From NCBI RefSeq assembly GCF_003583365.1, contig NZ_QXED01000018.1, positions 24,883 to 88,882 on the forward strand: a DNA stretch of 64,000 nt. Direction: 5' to 3'. Positions 25,379 through 33,295 of this stretch are shown here, one piece after another (positions within the stretch are counted from its first letter, which is position 1; every line of letters begins with the position of its first letter). The notes beneath the pieces were generated by a model that saw only the letters and a list, made by a program, of their open reading frames with translations, was not told the origin of the DNA and made no database searches. The DNA is from Fibrisoma montanum. Lineage in GTDB: Bacteria; Bacteroidota; Bacteroidia; Cytophagales; Spirosomataceae. The position numbers and the translations under genes are program-made.

Positions 25379-25705
25379 ATGGGACTGACCAAAACCGAAA
25401 TATTCACTGAAGAGCAAAACCGCATCGCGGATCTGGCGAAAGCATTTGCGCATCCTGCACGGGTGGCCATTCTGCAATTGCTGATTGCCAAGAAAGCCTG
25501 CGTTTGTGGTGATCTGGTGGACGAGCTGAATTTGGCCCAAGCGACCGTATCCCAGCATTTGAAAGAACTGAAACGCATCGGCATCATTCAGGGCGAAATC
25601 AATCCACCCCGCGTATGCTACTGCATCAATCCCCCCGTATGGGAGGAAGCCCAACGCGCATTCGGGGCCTTGTTTGACACGTTTGTGCCTGTGACCTGCT
25701 GCTAG
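25379..25705 (+). CDS. arsR: ArsR-family arsenic-responsive repressor
   Basis: Winged-helix metalloregulator of 108 residues. The DNA-recognition region reads DELNLAQATVSQHLKELKRIG, preceded by a CVC motif (KKACVCGDL) at the start of helix 3 that commonly binds As(III). A further CC pair ends the protein (VPVTCC), and another Cys lies in VCYC. It would dissociate from its boxes when arsenite binds. Operators of the same pattern precede this gene, the secreted ArsC-like gene and arsM. Confidence 0.93.
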   Translation: MGLTKTEIFTEEQNRIADLAKAFAHPARVAILQLLIAKKACVCGDLVDELNLAQATVSQHLKELKRIGIIQGEINPPRVCYCINPPVWEEAQRAFGALFDTFVPVTCC

Positions 25706-25735
25706 TCAACGGCAGGTATTTTTTTGCCTGAATCA

Positions 25736-25751
25736 ATCGTAATATTACAAT
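25736..25751. promoter_or_regulatory. ArsR operator copy 3 (before arsM)
   Basis: ATCGTAATATTACAAT, nearly identical to the box before arsR, 18 bases before the arsM start codon. It suggests that arsM and the following genes form a second ArsR-controlled unit. Confidence 0.65.
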
Positions 25752-25769
25752 ATACCAATAGGAAAGCAT

Positions 25770-26642
25770 ATGGAAACCGCCGAGCAAATCAAAGAAGTCG
25801 TGCGCCAGAAATACGGTGCGATTGCTGAACAACCGACCGACGGCCCGGCCGATGCCAATGGCTGCTGTGGCCCCACCTCTTGCTGTGGGCCTGAAACCGT
25901 CGCCAGCGTGCCCATTGATATGACCGTGGGCTATGACGAGCTGAAAGGTTACGTCGCCGAAGCCGATTTGGGATTGGGTTGCGGCTTGCCCACGCAATTC
26001 GCGCAAATCAAGCCAGGTGACACCGTGGTGGATCTGGGATCGGGCGCAGGCAATGACTGCTTTGTGGCCCGTGCCGAAACCGGCGAAACGGGCCGCGTGA
26101 TCGGCCTGGACATGACCCCGGCCATGATCGACCGTGCCCGCAAAAACACCAAGACGCTCGGATTTACCAACGTCGAGTTCGTCTATGGCGACATCGAGGA
26201 CATGCCATTGCCGAGCAATCTGGCTGACGTGGTGGTGAGCAATTGCGTGATGAACCTAGTTCCCGACAAACAAAAAGCCGTGGCCGAAACCTTCCGCATT
26301 TTAAAGCCCGGTGGTCATTTCAGCATCTCCGATATCGTGCTGAAAGGGGAGCTGCCCGCAGGCTTGCAACAGGACGCCGAACTCTATGTGGGTTGCGTCT
26401 CGGGTGCCATCCAGAAGAGCGAGTATTTGCAGCTCATCCAGGAGAACGGTTTTACCAACATCACCGTGCAGAAAGAGCGGGAAATCGCCTTGCCGGATGA
26501 TGTGCTGAAAAACTATCTGTCGGCCGACGAAATCGCCGATTACCGCCAACAGGACAAAGGTATCTACAGCGTCACGGTGTTTGCTCAAAAGCCCGAAGAA
26601 GCGGCCAAAGCGGCTTGCTGCCCTCCCGGTTGCTGCAACTAA
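25770..26642 (+). CDS. arsM: Arsenite S-adenosylmethionine methyltransferase
   Basis: Methylates As(III) to volatile or less retained methylarsenicals in the cytoplasm. It is 290 residues: an N-terminal Cys-rich segment (NGCCGPTSCCGPE), SAM motif I VVDLGSGAGNDCF, and the arsenite-binding cysteines within NCVMNL and YVGCVSGA. A Cys-rich tail (KAACCPPGCCN) is typical of ArsM. It is followed after 16 bases by the cytoplasmic arsC gene. All key residues appear present. Confidence 0.95.
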   Translation: METAEQIKEVVRQKYGAIAEQPTDGPADANGCCGPTSCCGPETVASVPIDMTVGYDELKGYVAEADLGLGCGLPTQFAQIKPGDTVVDLGSGAGNDCFVARAETGETGRVIGLDMTPAMIDRARKNTKTLGFTNVEFVYGDIEDMPLPSNLADVVVSNCVMNLVPDKQKAVAETFRILKPGGHFSISDIVLKGELPAGLQQDAELYVGCVSGAIQKSEYLQLIQENGFTNITVQKEREIALPDDVLKNYLSADEIADYRQQDKGIYSVTVFAQKPEEAAKAACCPPGCCN

Positions 26643-26658
26643 ATCCAATCAATCAGCC

Positions 26659-27099
26659 ATGAAAAAAATCCTAGTGCTTTGCACGGGCAATTCCGCCCGC
26701 TCTCAATTGGCCCAAGGTTACCTGCAATATTTTGCCGGTGATCGGGCGGAAGTTCTCAGTGCCGGAGTGAACCCCAAAGGGGTGAATCCGCTGGCCGTTC
26801 AAGTGATGGCCGAAGACGGCATCGACATTTCGCATCACACATCGAATCATGCCGACGAGTACGTGCATATTCCCTTCGATTACGTCATCACCGTTTGCGA
26901 CAATGCCCGCGAGCAATGCCCGTTTTTCCCCACAGTGGGCGAACGCATTCACCAGAGCTTTCTCGATCCTGGCCACACCGCGCCGGCGGACCGGCCAGGC
27001 GAAGACGCATTGACCTCCTTCCGCCGGGTGCGGGATCTGATCAAAACCTACAGTCAGGAATTCATCGCCAGCCGTTTGGGCGAAGCCGTCCCGCAATAA
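26659..27099 (+). CDS. arsC: Cytoplasmic arsenate reductase (thioredoxin-coupled type)
   Basis: Reduces arsenate to arsenite, the form used by ArsM and the Acr3 exporter. 146 residues from ATG MKKILVLCTGN; an open frame upstream overlaps arsM and is not used. The P-loop VLCTGNSARSQ carries the nucleophile, and VCDNAREQCPFF gives the CX6C redox pair. The following acidic loop DPGHTAP is also as in the family. Its stop touches the next start codon, so translation is probably coupled to arsN. Confidence 0.94.
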   Translation: MKKILVLCTGNSARSQLAQGYLQYFAGDRAEVLSAGVNPKGVNPLAVQVMAEDGIDISHHTSNHADEYVHIPFDYVITVCDNAREQCPFFPTVGERIHQSFLDPGHTAPADRPGEDALTSFRRVRDLIKTYSQEFIASRLGEAVPQ

Positions 27100-27540
27100 A
27101 TGATGGCCATGCAGATCGAACCCGCGCAACTGGCCGATACTGAGGCCGTCATTGCCCTGCTAGAGCAAGGGCACCTATTGACCGAGGATTTGCCAACCGG
27201 CCTTCCTGGTTTTGTCATTGCGAAATACGAGCAAACCCCCGTTGGGGTGGCTGGTCTGGAACGCTTCGGCCCGGTGGGCCTGCTGCGTTCGGTGGCGGTC
27301 GATCCGCATCACCAGGGCAAGCAGATAGCCGCCCAACTGGTCGGCCGTTTGCTGGAATCCGCCCAGGCATCCAGCCTGCAAGAAGTGTATCTCATCACTA
27401 ATACGGCCGACCACTATTTCGAGCGGCATGGTTTCCAAACCGTCAACCGCCAGGAAGTGCCTGCGGCCATCCAACAGACGCAGCAATTCAGCGAACTATG
27501 TCCGTCATCGGCCATCGTCATGAAGCGCAGCTTAAACTAA
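27100..27540 (+). CDS. arsN2: Arsenic-associated GNAT acetyltransferase (ArsN2-like)
   Basis: N-acetyltransferase of 146 residues with the GNAT acetyl-CoA site (LLRSVAVDPHHQGKQIAAQLV) and a C-terminal LCPSSAIVMKRS that is characteristic of ArsN2-type proteins. ArsN1 proteins acetylate organoarsenical antibiotics; the substrate of ArsN2 proteins is not firmly established. The gene begins directly at the arsC stop. Start could also be nine bases downstream (MQIEPAQ). Confidence 0.85.
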   Translation: MMAMQIEPAQLADTEAVIALLEQGHLLTEDLPTGLPGFVIAKYEQTPVGVAGLERFGPVGLLRSVAVDPHHQGKQIAAQLVGRLLESAQASSLQEVYLITNTADHYFERHGFQTVNRQEVPAAIQQTQQFSELCPSSAIVMKRSLN

Positions 27541-27547
27541 ATCCGCC

Positions 27548-28282
27548 ATGAAATGCACATTGATTGCCCTTCTTCTTCTCGGTGGCATTGGCCTGTTGGC
27601 CTTCCGTCTGCCTTTGAATTCCAGGCCCCAAGCCAAGCTTTACCCCGCTTTGGCGGAGTACCTGAAGAGTGCCAAAAAGGATCTGGAAACGATACCCGCG
27701 TCACGGCGTGCCGAGCTGGATAAAATTGCGCTGTTCATTCAGAACAAACGCATCATGGATAAGAATGCGAACCTGCTTTTCGTGAGTGGGGACAATGCCC
27801 GCCGTAGCCTGCTGGCCCAGGTATGGGCGCAGGTTGCCGCCGATTATTTGGGCGTCGAAAACGTACATGCATTTTCGGGTGGCAACATCGCTTCCACGGT
27901 TGCCCCGACGATTCAAAAAACACTGGAAAAAATTGGTTTCCAGGTCAACCCGGTGACCTTGAGCGGGCAACCAGCTTATGAATTGCGATTCGATGAAAAG
28001 CAGCCTGCTTTGACGCTGTTCTCGAAAGTCTATACCGACCAGGCCAACCCCAAAAATAACTTCGGGCTGATTCTCACCTGCGATCATACGGAATGCCCTG
28101 GCCCGGATGGGCCAACCGACCGCATCGCCAAATCCACGGTGCAAGGCCCCGCTTTTAAAATCACCCTGCCCTACACGCCCCCACGCACGGCGGAAGGGCA
28201 AGCCAACGAAGCCGCTGTCTATGATGCCCTGAACCGGCAGATAGCCACCGAAATGCTGTATTTGTTTAGCAACGTTCATTAA
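27548..28282 (+). CDS. Secreted ArsC-like protein lacking the catalytic cysteine
   Basis: 244-residue exported paralogue of the ArsC-like protein at the start of the cluster: signal peptide (LIALLLLGGIGLLAFRL), same fold and length, shared DKIALFIQNK and NNFGLILTC regions. At the P-loop the sequence reads LLFVSGDNARRSLL, so Ser replaces the nucleophilic Cys while the Arg is kept. The later redox pair is altered to CDHTEC (CX4C instead of CX6C). It cannot use the normal ArsC chemistry and may bind arsenate or phosphate, or act as a partner of the active paralogue; this is inference. Confidence 0.8.
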   Translation: MKCTLIALLLLGGIGLLAFRLPLNSRPQAKLYPALAEYLKSAKKDLETIPASRRAELDKIALFIQNKRIMDKNANLLFVSGDNARRSLLAQVWAQVAADYLGVENVHAFSGGNIASTVAPTIQKTLEKIGFQVNPVTLSGQPAYELRFDEKQPALTLFSKVYTDQANPKNNFGLILTCDHTECPGPDGPTDRIAKSTVQGPAFKITLPYTPPRTAEGQANEAAVYDALNRQIATEMLYLFSNVH

Positions 28283-28293
28283 CCCACGGAGCC

Positions 28294-28320
28294 AGGTCGG
28301 TGCATAGCCGACCTTTTTTT
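28294..28320 (+). terminator. Intrinsic terminator/attenuator before acr3
   Basis: Stem AGGTCGG / CCGACCT with a seven-base loop followed by TTTTTTT, immediately before the acr3 start. As the exporter gene has the same orientation, the hairpin probably sets lower or separate expression of the downstream genes. Confidence 0.7.
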
Positions 28321-28322
28321 AT

Positions 28323-29411
28323 ATGAATCCAACTATTGTTCCCCCAGTTAACCGGCCAAAGCTTTCCTTTCTGGATAGCTACCTGACGCTGTGGATTTTC
28401 CTGGCCATGCTGATCGGTGTGGGCATCGGGTATTTCTTCCCGCAGTCGCAGAGCTTCATCAACCAATTCAATTCGGGATCGACCAATGTGCCTCTCGCCG
28501 TTGGCCTGGTGCTAATGATGTATCCACCTTTGGCAAAGGTGCGTTATGACGAGCTGCCCAAGGTATTTGCCAACACCAAAATATTGGGCCTTTCACTCGT
28601 ACAAAACTGGATCGTCGGCCCTTTGCTCATGTTCGGTCTAGCGGTCATTTTCCTACCCGACAAGCCCGAATACATGACCGGCCTTATCATGATCGGCATT
28701 GCCCGATGCATTGCGATGGTGATTGTCTGGAACGACCTGGCGGGCGGTGATGGGCTGTACGCGGCTGGGCTGGTTGCCTTCAACAGCATTTTCCAAGTGC
28801 TGTTCTATTCGGTCTATGCCTGGCTGTTCATCACGGTGCTACCGCCCCTGTTCGGACTGCACGGATACGAGGTGAATATCACCATCGGCGAAGTGGCCAA
28901 AAGCGTGTTCATTTATTTGGGTGTACCCTTCCTGGCAGGCATGTTTTCGCGGATCATTCTCACCCGTTTGAAAAGCCTTCACTGGTACGAGCAGACGTTT
29001 TTGCCTGCCATCAGTCCCATCACCCTTATCGCACTTCTGTTTACGATCGTGGTCATGTTCAGCCTGAAAGGCCAACTGATCGTGTCCATTCCGCTCGATG
29101 TGCTGCGCATCGCCATTCCCCTGACGATCTATTTTGCCATCATGTTCTTTTCGGCCTTCTATCTCTCGAAGCGAGCCGGTGCGGATTACGCGAAATCTAC
29201 CTCGCTCGCTTTCACCGCAGCCGGGAATAATTTCGAGCTGGGCATTGCCGTTGCCATCGCCGTTTTTGGCATCAATTCGGGTGCTGCCTTTGCCGCTGTG
29301 GTGGGGCCACTGATCGAAGTGCCGGTGCTAATTCTGATGGTCAATTTTGCCCTGAAACAACAACACAAATTCGATCTCCACTACAAAAAGACGTTTCAAA
29401 AACACGCATGA
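28323..29411 (+). CDS. acr3: Acr3-type arsenite efflux transporter
   Basis: Inner-membrane exporter of As(OH)3, 362 residues and about ten helices ([17 protein letters not shown] first). The conserved cysteine of Acr3 proteins is seen in [17 protein letters not shown], and a second signature lies at [20 protein letters not shown]. Acr3 is the energy-dependent exit route for the arsenite produced by ArsC. A four-base overlap (ATGA) couples it to the phosphoesterase gene. Confidence 0.95.
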   Translation: MNPTIVPPVNRPKLSFLDSYLTLWIFLAMLIGVGIGYFFPQSQSFINQFNSGSTNVPLAVGLVLMMYPPLAKVRYDELPKVFANTKILGLSLVQNWIVGPLLMFGLAVIFLPDKPEYMTGLIMIGIARCIAMVIVWNDLAGGDGLYAAGLVAFNSIFQVLFYSVYAWLFITVLPPLFGLHGYEVNITIGEVAKSVFIYLGVPFLAGMFSRIILTRLKSLHWYEQTFLPAISPITLIALLFTIVVMFSLKGQLIVSIPLDVLRIAIPLTIYFAIMFFSAFYLSKRAGADYAKSTSLAFTAAGNNFELGIAVAIAVFGINSGAAFAAVVGPLIEVPVLILMVNFALKQQHKFDLHYKKTFQKHA

Positions 29412-30208
29412 AAATTGCCCTGTTTTCCGACATTCACGCCAACTTGCCCGCACTGGAAGCGGTGTTGGCCGACATTGACAGCCGCCAGCCTGACGCGGTG
29501 TATTGTTTAGGTGATCTGGTCGGCTACAACATTTGGCCGAACGAAGTCATCGCCACCATTCGCCAACGTGGGATTCCCACCATCGCCGGGAATTACGATT
29601 ACGGCATCGGCCGCAGCAGTGACGATTGCGGATGTGCCTACCGTGAAGAAGACGAAAAGGCGATGGGCAAAGTCTCTATTGCCTACACCAACAAAACCGT
29701 GGGTGATTCTGAACGGCAGTATCTACGCACCTTGCCGACCCATATTCGGGTCGAATTCGAGTTGGGCAACGATCCGGCCCACCTCTGGCAACAACAAACC
29801 CCGGTGACTTTGTTGCTGGTACATGGAAGCCCCCGACGCGTGAATGAATATCTGTTCGAGGATCGGGGCGACCGGAGTTTGGGGCGTGTGCTGGAAGGAG
29901 CCAGTGCCGACATTCTATGCTTCGGACATACGCACAAACCCTTTCACAAAGTGGTCAGTGCCGAAGCTACAGGCGCAGAAACTTATTGGCGTCATGCCAT
30001 CAATATCGGATCGGTAGGCAAGCCAAAGGACGGCGACCCCCGCGCCTGCTATGTCATCCTGACGATTGACGAAACCGCCCGCCCTGGTTCAGCGGATGGA
30101 GTTCAAGTGGAATTCGTGCGGGTTGCCTACGATGTGGAGAAAGCCGCCCGTGCGGTCGAGGAAAGTGAATTGCCCGATCCTTACGCGGACATGCTGCGCC
30201 GTGGTTAA
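29408..30208 (+). CDS. Calcineurin-like metallophosphoesterase of the ars operon
   Basis: Soluble 266-residue phosphoesterase with the metal-site motifs FSDIHAN, GDLVGY, GNYDYG, LVHGSPR and FGHTHKPF, an intact di-metal centre apart from Tyr in place of His in GN(H/Y)D. Metallophosphoesterase genes are repeatedly linked to ars operons, but the substrate is not known. It is translationally coupled to acr3 and is the last ars gene; the IS begins 13 bases beyond its stop. Confidence 0.85.
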   Translation: MKIALFSDIHANLPALEAVLADIDSRQPDAVYCLGDLVGYNIWPNEVIATIRQRGIPTIAGNYDYGIGRSSDDCGCAYREEDEKAMGKVSIAYTNKTVGDSERQYLRTLPTHIRVEFELGNDPAHLWQQQTPVTLLLVHGSPRRVNEYLFEDRGDRSLGRVLEGASADILCFGHTHKPFHKVVSAEATGAETYWRHAINIGSVGKPKDGDPRACYVILTIDETARPGSADGVQVEFVRVAYDVEKAARAVEESELPDPYADMLRRG

Positions 30209-30220
30209 TTACCCGAAAAT

Positions 30221-31530
30221 ACATGAGTCATCCCGAAGTTTGGGTGATGGTTTGGTAAGTAGTTAGTAGAGCCGCCAAGGCGGCTCGTAGTCGATAAAGC
30301 GGTGTCAGTGCAGACTGGCACCGCTTTCCGGTTCGATGGCACCAACTTCGTAGCAAAGCCAGGCGATAAGCATGCTGGTCGATCACCAGCAAGGACAGCA
30401 GGAAGGCATACACCAGAGCCACCATCATCATCAGCTTGAGCCGGTTTTCCCAGAACCAGAGCCGGGGCGACTGAAGGGCCAGTTCACTCTTGGAAAAGCG
30501 CCAGCAGGCCTCAATCTGCCACCGACGTGCGTAGGCCAGCACAACTGACCATACTACATCCGCCTGATCACAGGCTTGATTGGTCAGCAGATACCAAGGC
30601 TCCCGGCCCTTGCCCAGTCGGGAGACGACTAGCCACAAGGCTTGGTCGGGGTAGTCAGCATGAGTAACGGCCAGCGCCAGCGCTGAGCCTTGCCGCCACT
30701 GCTGTTGATGGGCATCCCACACCCGGCGACGAACCTGTGTGGCCCGCCCCCGGGCGATCTGCCAGGCCGCCCGCCGACCCTTTTCGTCGACTAACTGATA
30801 GCGTTTGGGCCAGCGGAGGACAAAGCCCACCCGCTGGGTAAGTAACTCCCCCAGCCAGCGTTTACCGGCATAGCCCCGGTCGAATACATGCCAGAGTTGC
30901 CTGCCAAAAGCAGTTATGGACTGCATTAACAAGGCCGACTGTAGACTGAAGCGGTCCTGAGCGTACTCACCCCGGGTGGTATACCAGCGAAAGAAAGCAA
31001 TCATGGGATGGGTCTTCAAGCCCGCCAGTAACAGCCCCATCCACTCGAAGCCGGGTACGTGCACGGGGCGTCCGCCGGGTGGATTGAAAAACCCCGGCTT
31101 GAGCCGCTTGAGCCGTTTGGCTTTGCTACTACGGACGGCACATAGCCCTTGGGCTTTAAGACTTTCAGGCTTTTCAAGCACACTTTCATCCCAGAGTATG
31201 ATACAGGTCTGTTGCTGATCCTGGAGTTGTTGGGCCCGTTGCTGAGCCTTTTCCAGCAGGAAGGTCTCGATCAGGGTGTGCTCCCAGGTCTTGGATCTGA
31301 GCAGGTTACTGATTCGTTTGGTGCCCGCCGGGGCGTGTTGTTCACCGAGCAGTTTTCCTCCTAACTCGCTCAGCAACAACCCCATACTGTTATGGCGAAA
31401 GCGCATCAGGCAACCTAGTAGCCCCCAAAAGATGTTGACCAGTCGTCGGTCTGCCTGCTGATCAAGCCGATCCAGTAGGGGTTGGACAAAATCGGGTAGT
31501 TTTGCCGTTTCGTACAAAATCCGTCACTTG
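30221..31530 (-). mobile_element. IS4-type insertion sequence
   Basis: Element with one transposase gene. The ends are inferred from sequence shared with a short inverted derivative at 31743-31958: a 37-base upstream end (31494-31530, minus strand begins CAAGTGACGGATTTTG) and a 22-base downstream end (30221-30242, ACATGAGTCATCCCG). The two ends resemble each other only weakly (5 of the first 8 terminal bases). No clear target duplication was found. Confidence 0.65.
30228..31517 (-). CDS. IS4-family DDE transposase
   Basis: 429-residue transposase. The RNase-H-like catalytic core is visible: first Asp in IILWDESVLEKPES, second in WHVFDRGYAGKRWL, and the Y-(2)-R-(3)-E signature in YARRWQIEACWRFSKSEL that holds the catalytic Glu and defines the IS4 family. 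It looks full-length. The stop codon lies in the downstream end of the IS. This is the only recognised transposase in the 16.3-kb resistance segment and appears unrelated to that segment's ends. Confidence 0.9.
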   Translation of the reverse strand: MYETAKLPDFVQPLLDRLDQQADRRLVNIFWGLLGCLMRFRHNSMGLLLSELGGKLLGEQHAPAGTKRISNLLRSKTWEHTLIETFLLEKAQQRAQQLQDQQQTCIILWDESVLEKPESLKAQGLCAVRSSKAKRLKRLKPGFFNPPGGRPVHVPGFEWMGLLLAGLKTHPMIAFFRWYTTRGEYAQDRFSLQSALLMQSITAFGRQLWHVFDRGYAGKRWLGELLTQRVGFVLRWPKRYQLVDEKGRRAAWQIARGRATQVRRRVWDAHQQQWRQGSALALAVTHADYPDQALWLVVSRLGKGREPWYLLTNQACDQADVVWSVVLAYARRWQIEACWRFSKSELALQSPRLWFWENRLKLMMMVALVYAFLLSLLVIDQHAYRLALLRSWCHRTGKRCQSALTPLYRLRAALAALLTTYQTITQTSG

Positions 31531-31742
31531 GACGGCCTTAACTATACAACATATTGATTGTCAACTAATTTAGGTAAGAAAGTCGGTTTCATAAAACAAA
31601 ATTCAAAATGGTTAATGAACCTACTTTTTGGCCCTATTTTTTGGCTTAATCCGAATAGTCAAGTTGCTAATTAACTGTGGTTCAGAAAGGTGTGACTTTT
31701 TGAACCTTGACTTTTAAAAGCCGTTTAGTCAATCAAATCAGT

Positions 31743-31958
31743 CAAGTGACGGATTTTGTACGAAACGGCAAAACTACCCAAAATCATGGAGCAGGTCATA
31801 AAAATAGCCTGCCTGTTGCTTGACATCGTCGGAGGTAGGTCCGACTTTTACAGCGTCTTTGGACATAAGAAAACCTTCCGGTTAGTAGTTCGCACCACTA
31901 AACTCGGAAGGTTTTTGCTTTTAAGCCAGCTCCCATCAAACTCCGGGATGACTCATGT
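31743..31958 (+). mobile_element. Short non-autonomous derivative of the IS (MITE-like)
   Basis: 216 bases carrying the same 37-base upstream end (perfect) and the same downstream end (21 of 22 bases) as the neighbouring IS, in inverse orientation, around an unrelated core of about 150 bases. The first eight transposase codons are kept (MYETAKLP), after which the frame leads into foreign sequence. Such end-only copies can be moved by the transposase of a full element. Confidence 0.68.
31871..31914. terminator. Terminator-like hairpin in the IS derivative
   Basis: Ten-bp stem AAACCTTCCG / CGGAAGGTTT with an inner TTAGT / ACTAA pairing, followed by a T-run on the plus strand. It may insulate the downstream metal genes from read-through. 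Confidence 0.6.
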
Positions 31959-32007
31959 GTAGGATTGTCCCGAACTTTCGCCGAAAGATTCTCTAGTTTT
32001 ACGAACG

Positions 32008-32343
32008 ATGCTGATCCCCGTTTTAAAATCCATTTTAGTGTTTATCCTGGCGGGACTTTGCGAGATCGGAGGTGGTTACCTGGTCTGGCAATGGATGAAG
32101 GAAGGGAAACCAATCTGGTACGGTATTGTCGGCGGGATTATCCTGGCAGGCTATGGTATCGTGGCCACATTCCAACCCGCCGGATTTGGGCGCGTGTACG
32201 CCACCTACGGTGGATTCTTTATTGTCATGGCCCTGCTTTGGGCTTGGAAGGTAGATGGATTCCGCCCAGACAGATACGATATTATCGGCGCGCTCATTGC
32301 GTTAATTGGGGTATGCATCATCTATTACGCACCCCGGAATTAA
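32008..32343 (+). CDS. YnfA/UPF0060 family membrane protein
   Basis: Four-helix membrane protein of 111 residues with the family hallmarks AGLCEIGGGYLVWQWMKEGK and FGRVYATYGGFFIVMALLWAW. It belongs to the small-multidrug-resistance-like superfamily; members have been implicated in efflux. The gene stands at the start of the mer-like block and opposite the secreted protein gene, with ends 15 bases apart. A link to metals is inferred from context only. Confidence 0.9.
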   Translation: MLIPVLKSILVFILAGLCEIGGGYLVWQWMKEGKPIWYGIVGGIILAGYGIVATFQPAGFGRVYATYGGFFIVMALLWAWKVDGFRPDRYDIIGALIALIGVCIIYYAPRN

Positions 32344-32357
32344 TTTCAAAGGCCAGC

Positions 32358-32792
32358 CTAACGAACGGTGCGCTTATCGAGTTTGTCGAGTTCCATCACC
32401 AGATAGACCATTTCCTTGGTTTCGACTGAATCGCCCATCTCCAGAGAAATCGGCCCTTCTTCAGGCTGAAAGGTCAGGTGCAACACTAGCCACGGGCAGC
32501 AGAGCCGCTCGAATTTGATGAATTCGGCTAGGTCGCCAATGATGGCACTATCTGTTCCCTGAAATACTAGCTCGTAGCTCTTGGTATGCTCCACGGCACG
32601 CGACACCTTTTTAAAAAGCGTCTGGTGTAATTCATTCATTCGCTTGATCTGGTCTTTGTCCGTGAGCTTGCAGGCCAGGGCGATTTTCTTTTTTAAAGCA
32701 GTTTCGGTTTCCATCGACTTAGTTGTTTTTGCTTGAGCCAAGCAGACCAGCGCGAGTAACCAGGCGAACCCAGTAAGCAGGAGTGATTTCAT
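32358..32792 (-). CDS. Small secreted protein controlled by divergent MerR
   Basis: 144-residue exported protein from ATG MKSLLLTGF (signal LLTGFAWLLALVCLAQA); a longer frame upstream would cross the MerR promoter and is rejected. The conserved part reads EFIKFERLCCPWLVLHLTF, a pattern found in short proteins associated with MerR regulators; the CC pair may bind the metal. It is divergent from merR across a typical MerR promoter, so it is the probable main target of that regulator. Function otherwise unknown. Confidence 0.72.
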   Translation of the reverse strand: MKSLLLTGFAWLLALVCLAQAKTTKSMETETALKKKIALACKLTDKDQIKRMNELHQTLFKKVSRAVEHTKSYELVFQGTDSAIIGDLAEFIKFERLCCPWLVLHLTFQPEEGPISLEMGDSVETKEMVYLVMELDKLDKRTVR

Positions 32793-32806
32793 GGTTTTTC
32801 TGGTAA

Positions 32807-32837
32807 ATTTAAACGGTGGAGTATAGTCCACTGTCAA
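32807..32837 (-). promoter_or_regulatory. MerR-type promoter with 19-bp spacer
   Basis: On the minus strand TTGACA (32832-32837) and TTAAAT (32807-32812) are 19 bases apart, and the spacer holds a dyad GTGGACTATACTCCAC. An overlong spacer with a central dyad is the hallmark of promoters that MerR activators untwist on metal binding. Confidence 0.78.
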
Positions 32838-32858
32838 GCGTTTCACCGAAAAATAATT

Positions 32859-33254
32859 ATGCTCATCGGAATCATTGCCCATGAATCGGGCTTTTCCCGC
32901 GACACGATCCGGTATTACGAAAAAATCGGTTTGCTACGCTTGCCCAAACGAGCTAGACGAGAAAACAACTACAAGGAATATTCACCGGCTATTTTATCCC
33001 GGCTTCGGGCGATCAAGGAATTAAAGAATATTGGCTACACGCTGGCAGAAATTCAGCAGGTCATTATGTCCTATGAAACCGGTGGTCTGGACTGCCTCGC
33101 CGGTAAAGCCCAAGTGCTAGAAAAAGTCCGGCTGATCGACCAGCAAATCACTCAACTGTTAGCGATTAAACAACAGTTGTTGGAAGCCGTTGTCGATTGT
33201 CCCAATCATTGCAAAATCACCGCTATTCTGGATAATACCCTAATAGGTATTTAA
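32859..33254 (+). CDS. MerR-family metal-responsive regulator
   Basis: 131-residue activator with an N-terminal winged helix (GFSRDTIRYYEKIGLL), a long dimerisation helix and a C-terminal metal site. Cysteines at positions 79, 114 and 118 (GGLDCLAG, VVDCPNHCK) are placed as in Zn/Hg/Pb-sensing members. The metal cannot be named from sequence alone. It diverges from the secreted-protein gene over a 19-bp-spacer promoter and precedes the SmtB/ArsR-type regulator. Confidence 0.9.
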   Translation: MLIGIIAHESGFSRDTIRYYEKIGLLRLPKRARRENNYKEYSPAILSRLRAIKELKNIGYTLAEIQQVIMSYETGGLDCLAGKAQVLEKVRLIDQQITQLLAIKQQLLEAVVDCPNHCKITAILDNTLIGI

Positions 33255-33255
33255 G

Positions 33256-33277
33256 AATTTGCTTAAATAAGCAAATT
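33256..33277. promoter_or_regulatory. SmtB/ArsR-type operator
   Basis: Perfect inverted repeat AATTTGCTTA-AA-TAAGCAAATT, 18 bases before the start of the ArsR/SmtB gene. Arm length and spacing fit an autoregulatory site of that repressor family, different from the boxes of the arsenic operon. Confidence 0.72.
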
Positions 33278-33295
33278 GCTTAGCTTTGTTTCGAA

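Larger units (their letters stand above)
31518..32007. other. Intergenic region between IS transposase and ynfA-like gene
   Basis: No gene supported. It holds the IS end, about 210 bases of AT-rich sequence, the short IS derivative and a terminator-like hairpin (31871-31914). Confidence 0.6.

Noticed and set aside
31756..31962. A 68-codon open frame starting MYETAKLP, identical to the transposase N-terminus.
   Set aside because: It is created by the IS-end copy running into unrelated sequence; no transposase domain follows.
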